From: Streptomyces narbonensis
GTDB lineage: Bacteria; Actinomycetota; Actinomycetes; Streptomycetales; Streptomycetaceae
Assembly (NCBI RefSeq): GCF_014649015.1
Contig: NZ_BMSF01000002.1
Location: 434,001 to 498,000 of the forward strand
Direction of reading: 5' to 3'
Length of the DNA: 64,000 bases
Shown: piece by piece, positions 61,343 to 64,000 of the stretch
How positions within the stretch are numbered: position 1 is the first letter of the stretch
Layout: every line of letters starts with the position of its first letter
Notes under the pieces: generated by a model
The model's database searches: none
The model's input: the letters and a program-made list of their open reading frames with translations, nothing else
Told to the model about the DNA's origin: nothing
Made by a program: the position numbers and the translations under genes

Positions 61343-62292
61343 CCGCGCGGGAACCGCTCGCCGCCACGCCGCCCCTGACGCGGGCCGCGCGCCTCCGGCC
61401 CGGGGCGCGCGTCGCCGTCGTCGCCCCCAGCGGACCCATCCCCGAGGAGCGGCTCCGGGCCGGGCTCGCCATCCTGCGCGGCTGGGACCTGGACCCGGTG
61501 GTCGCCCCGCACGTCCTGGACACCCACCCCACCCTCGGCTACCTCGCCGGCGCGGACCGGGCACGGGCCCGTGACCTCACGGAGGCCTGGTGCGACCCCT
61601 CGGTCTCCGCCGTGATCTGCGCGCGCGGCGGATACGGGGTGCAGCGCATGGTGGACCTCGTCGACTGGCCGGCGATCCGGGCCGCCGGGCCGAAGGTGTT
61701 CGTCGGCTACAGCGACGTCACCGCCCTGCACGAGGCGTTCGCCGTGCGGACGGGGATCGCCACGCTCCACGGACCGATGGTCGCCGCCGCCACGTTCCTC
61801 GCGGACCCGCGCACCCAGGAGTCGCTGCGGGCCACCCTCTTCGAGCCGGAGACGGTACGGACGCTCGGCCTGGACACCGCGCGACCGCTGGTCCCCGGGC
61901 GCGCCCGGGGCGTCACGCTCGGCGGCTGCGTGAGCCTGCTCGCCGCCGACCTCGCCACCCCGCACGGCAGACCCTCGGCACGCGGCGGGCTGCTACTCCT
62001 GGAGGACGTCGGGGAGGAGCCGTACCGCCTCGACCGGACCCTCACCCAGCTGCTGCGGTCGGGCTGGCTGGACGGCGTCGCGGGCGTCTGCCTGGGCTCG
62101 TGGGAGGAATGCGGCCCGTACGAGGACGTGCGGGCGGTACTCCTCGACCGGCTGGGCGGCCTCGGGGTGCCCGTGGTGGAGGAGCTGGGGTTCGGCCACA
62201 GCGCGACGGCCCTGACCGTGCCCCTCGGGGTGCCGGGAGTGCTCGACGCGGAGGCGTGCACCCTGACCCTGGACGTACCGGCGCTGAGCTGA
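61339..62292 (+). CDS. S66 family LD-carboxypeptidase-like protein
   Basis: 317 residues: VAPSGPIPEERL, nucleophile in GYSDVTAL, the conserved LLLEDVGEEPYRLDRTL (catalytic Glu) and a C-terminal FGHS (His). S66 enzymes (LdcA) cleave L,D bonds such as the m-DAP-D-Ala bond of tetrapeptides, or act as MccF immunity amidases. Start GTGA overlaps the S9 stop by 4 bp. Last gene of the peptidase operon; a stem-loop follows. Confidence 0.9.
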   Translation: MTAREPLAATPPLTRAARLRPGARVAVVAPSGPIPEERLRAGLAILRGWDLDPVVAPHVLDTHPTLGYLAGADRARARDLTEAWCDPSVSAVICARGGYGVQRMVDLVDWPAIRAAGPKVFVGYSDVTALHEAFAVRTGIATLHGPMVAAATFLADPRTQESLRATLFEPETVRTLGLDTARPLVPGRARGVTLGGCVSLLAADLATPHGRPSARGGLLLLEDVGEEPYRLDRTLTQLLRSGWLDGVAGVCLGSWEECGPYEDVRAVLLDRLGGLGVPVVEELGFGHSATALTVPLGVPGVLDAEACTLTLDVPALS

Positions 62293-62323
62293 GCCGCACG
62301 ACGCCGGACCGACGGGACGGGAA

Positions 62324-62353
62324 CAGCGCCCCCGCGAGAACACGGGGGCGCTG
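62324..62353. terminator. stem-loop between the S66 and adenosine deaminase genes
   Basis: CAGCGCCCCCG pairs with CGGGGGCGCTG over 11 bp around an 8-nt loop, between convergent genes. Confidence 0.85.
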
Positions 62354-62412
62354 GGTGCAGGACGCAGGACGCCGGTGGCCAGGGCTGACGACGGTGCGTC
62401 CGGCGGAGGCGG

Positions 62413-63501
62413 TCAGAGCGCGGCGTAGCCCGGGCGGACGACCTCGTCGATCAGTCGCTGCCGCTCCGGCAGCGGCAGGAAGGCGGCGTCCAGAGCGGCG
62501 ACCGTGAACTCCTCGAACACCTCGGGGCCGTAGCCGAAGGCGTCCACCATGTGCTGGAACTCCTCGCTCATGGTGGTGCCGGAGACCAGGCGGTTGTCGG
62601 TGTTGAGCGTGATCCGGAAGCCGAGGCGGCGAAGCTCGTCGATCGGGTGCGAGGCGTAGTCCTTGGCGGCGCCCGTCTGGAGGTTCGAGGTCGGGCAGAC
62701 CTCCAGGGCGATGCGGTTGTCCCGGACGTACGAGGCCAGGCGGCCCAGGGTGCCGTCCTCCGCGATGTCGTCCGTGATCCGCACGCCGTGGCCGATCCGC
62801 TCCGTGCCGCAGACCTGCACGGCCTCGTGGATCGACTCCGCGCCGACGGCCTCGCCCGCGTGGATCGTGAAGTGGCAGTTCTCCCGCTTCAGGTGCTGGA
62901 AGGCGGGGAGGTGGCGGGCCGGCGGGTTGCCGATCTCGCCACCGGCGATGTCGAAGCCCGCCACGCCGTTCTCCCGGTGCGCGACGGTGAGCTGCGCTAT
63001 CTCCAGGGAACGGTCCGTGTGCCGCATGCCCGTGAGCAGCGTACGGACGGTGATCCGGCCGCCGGCGCGACGCTCGCCCTCGCGGAAGCCGTCGTTGACC
63101 GCCTCGACGACCTCGTCGAGGGTCAGCCCGCCCTCCAGGTGCTGTTCGGGGGCGTAGCGGATCTCGGCGTAGACGACACCGTCCGCCGCCAGGTCCTCGG
63201 CGCACTCGGCCGCGATGCGCTGCAGCGCGTCGCGGGTCTGCATCACCGCGCAGGTGTGGGCGAAGGTCTCCAGGTACCGCTCCAGCGATCCGGAGTCGGC
63301 GGCGTCCCGGAACCAGACCGCGAGCTCGGCCGGGTCCTCGGTCGGCAGCGCGGTGTAGCCGTGCTCCCGCGCCAGCTCGACGATCGTCGCGGGGCGCAGC
63401 CCGCCGTCGAGGTGGTCGTGGAGGACGGCCTTGGGGGCCCGGCGGATCCACTCGGAGACGGTGGCGGCGGCAGGCGTGGCAGGGTTGTCAGACAAGTGCA
63501 T
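62413..63501 (-). CDS. add: adenosine deaminase
   Basis: 362 residues. Zinc ligands and catalytic residues are intact: HDHLDGG, TIHAGE, IGHGV, CPTSN and TLNTDN. The enzyme deaminates adenosine and deoxyadenosine to inosine for purine salvage. ATG at 63501 is the first in-frame start in conserved sequence; TACACT (63510-63515, minus strand) is 8 nt upstream with no SD, so it is likely leaderless. Five 23-bp tandem repeats lie ~100 bp upstream. Confidence 0.94.
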   Translation of the reverse strand: MHLSDNPATPAAATVSEWIRRAPKAVLHDHLDGGLRPATIVELAREHGYTALPTEDPAELAVWFRDAADSGSLERYLETFAHTCAVMQTRDALQRIAAECAEDLAADGVVYAEIRYAPEQHLEGGLTLDEVVEAVNDGFREGERRAGGRITVRTLLTGMRHTDRSLEIAQLTVAHRENGVAGFDIAGGEIGNPPARHLPAFQHLKRENCHFTIHAGEAVGAESIHEAVQVCGTERIGHGVRITDDIAEDGTLGRLASYVRDNRIALEVCPTSNLQTGAAKDYASHPIDELRRLGFRITLNTDNRLVSGTTMSEEFQHMVDAFGYGPEVFEEFTVAALDAAFLPLPERQRLIDEVVRPGYAAL

Positions 63502-63604
63502 GGCGGGGAAGTGTACGCCACGACCGGGAGGGGTGCGGCGACGGCCGGGGTGAGCGGCTCCGGCACGGGGCCGGGGCGCGGTTTCGAAGAGTGCCGGGCC
63601 CAGT

Positions 63605-63717
63605 GCCGTACGAGGGCTGGAGCCCTTGCCGCACGAGGGCTGGAGCCCTTGCCGCACGGGGGCTGGAGTCCGTGCCGCACGAGGGCTGGGGCCCGTGCCG
63701 TACGGGTTGGGGCCCGT
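63605..63717. repeat. five tandem ~23-bp repeats containing a short palindrome
   Basis: Units at 63605-63627, 63628-63650, 63651-63673, 63674-63696 and 63697-63717 (last one 2 bp shorter). Several contain AGGGCTGGAGCCCT, a 6-bp inverted repeat with a GG centre. Located between the adenosine deaminase start and the GntR-like gene. Confidence 0.9.
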
Positions 63718-63749
63718 GCAACACGAGACCCCTTTCCGTCCCGCTCGGA

Positions 63750-64000
63750 TCAGTGCGACTGGAGTACCGGCAGGGCCGGGGTCCCCGTCGGCAGCATGTG
63801 CTTGGCGGCCAGGATCGGGGTCTCGCCGATCCGTACGACCTGGGTGACCAGGACGGCCGGGGTGTCCGCCGGGCGTCCCAGCTGGTCCCCGCGCCGCCGG
63901 CCGAGCAGCGTCGCCGTGATGCCGCTGTGCGCGCTCAGCGCGGTCTCGCGCGAGGCGCCGAGGAGGACCGCGAGCATCGAGGAGGCGGCAGCTTCCGGTG
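63750..64000 (-). CDS. GntR-family regulator, C-terminal (UTRA-like) fragment
   Basis: The frame runs off the right edge, so only about the last 83 residues are visible and its start is missing. The visible part ([40 protein letters not shown]) resembles the end of a UTRA effector domain of HutC/GntR regulators, with a possible but unproven effector role. Reads leftwards, divergent from nothing within the window. Confidence 0.45.
   Translation of the reverse strand, partial: PEAAASSMLAVLLGASRETALSAHSGITATLLGRRRGDQLGRPADTPAVLVTQVVRIGETPILAAKHMLPTGTPALPVLQSH

Noticed and set aside
63605..63717. CRISPR-like array.
   Set aside because: Units are adjacent without spacers and are 23 bp, so it is a tandem repeat, not CRISPR.
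1..64000. tRNA, rRNA, insertion sequence or transposase.
   Set aside because: No tRNA-like cloverleaf, rRNA segments, terminal inverted repeats or transposase motifs were seen.

Overview
The window is a chromosomal segment of a high-GC actinomycete, almost certainly a Streptomyces. The DNA has very strong G/C bias at third codon positions, frequent GTG starts, many 4-bp ATGA/GTGA gene overlaps, and a Streptomyces-like gene set (ethylmalonyl-CoA pathway genes beside pssA/psd, a liv operon next to a PucR regulator, an actinobacterial Rv2578c-type radical SAM protein). I find 49 protein-coding genes, two cut by the window edges, and no rRNA, tRNA or CRISPR array.

Layout. 1-9.8 kb: the N-terminal part of a secreted trypsin-like protease, a conserved hypothetical protein, a lipoate/biotin ligase-like protein, an inositol-phosphatase-family enzyme, an FAD oxidoreductase, a YciO/Sua5 protein, a phosphodiesterase, an Ada-AraC-AlkA alkylation-repair fusion coupled to ogt, a sirtuin and an orphan VapB-like antitoxin. 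9.8-14.3 kb: a Nudix / ADP-ribosylglycohydrolase / BCCT-transporter unit and a divergent glycerate kinase. 14.4-20.8 kb: a PucR-type regulator divergent from a complete livFGHMK branched-chain amino-acid (or related) ABC importer. 20.8-24.3 kb: an epimerase-like protein, a double-GNAT protein, and the phosphatidylethanolamine pair psd-pssA. 24.4-33.7 kb: a compact ethylmalonyl-CoA pathway operon (ccr, meaA/ecm, mcl, MaoC hydratase, acyl-CoA dehydrogenase) with a TetR regulator and a duplicated 3-hydroxyacyl-CoA dehydrogenase upstream. 34-41.4 kb: HEAT-repeat protein, RidA, secreted tripeptidyl-peptidase-like hydrolase, radical SAM protein, SRPBCC protein and an MFS pump fused to carboxypeptidase-regulatory-like repeats.

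41.5-53.8 kb is the most remarkable region. A 1072-aa secreted DNRLRE/FG-GAP-like protein is divergent from a 2681-aa secreted RHS polymorphic toxin. The toxin carries an internal ricin-type lectin, an RHS core, an Ala/Lys coiled coil, a Hint (intein-like) domain and a 118-residue C-terminal tip with deaminase metal-binding motifs (CAE and PCxxC). A SUKH-3 immunity gene overlaps the toxin stop codon, and the tip and immunity gene have lower GC than the RHS body, as expected for an exchangeable toxin cassette.

53.8-64 kb: two uncharacterised proteins, a tightly coupled operon of four peptidases from unrelated families (M55 DppA-like, M20, S9, S66), adenosine deaminase, and the C-terminal end of a GntR-like regulator. 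Strong hairpin terminators separate most convergent pairs, several genes have a leaderless-type promoter (TAnnnT 6-8 nt before the start codon), and short tandem repeats mark several intergenic or low-complexity positions.
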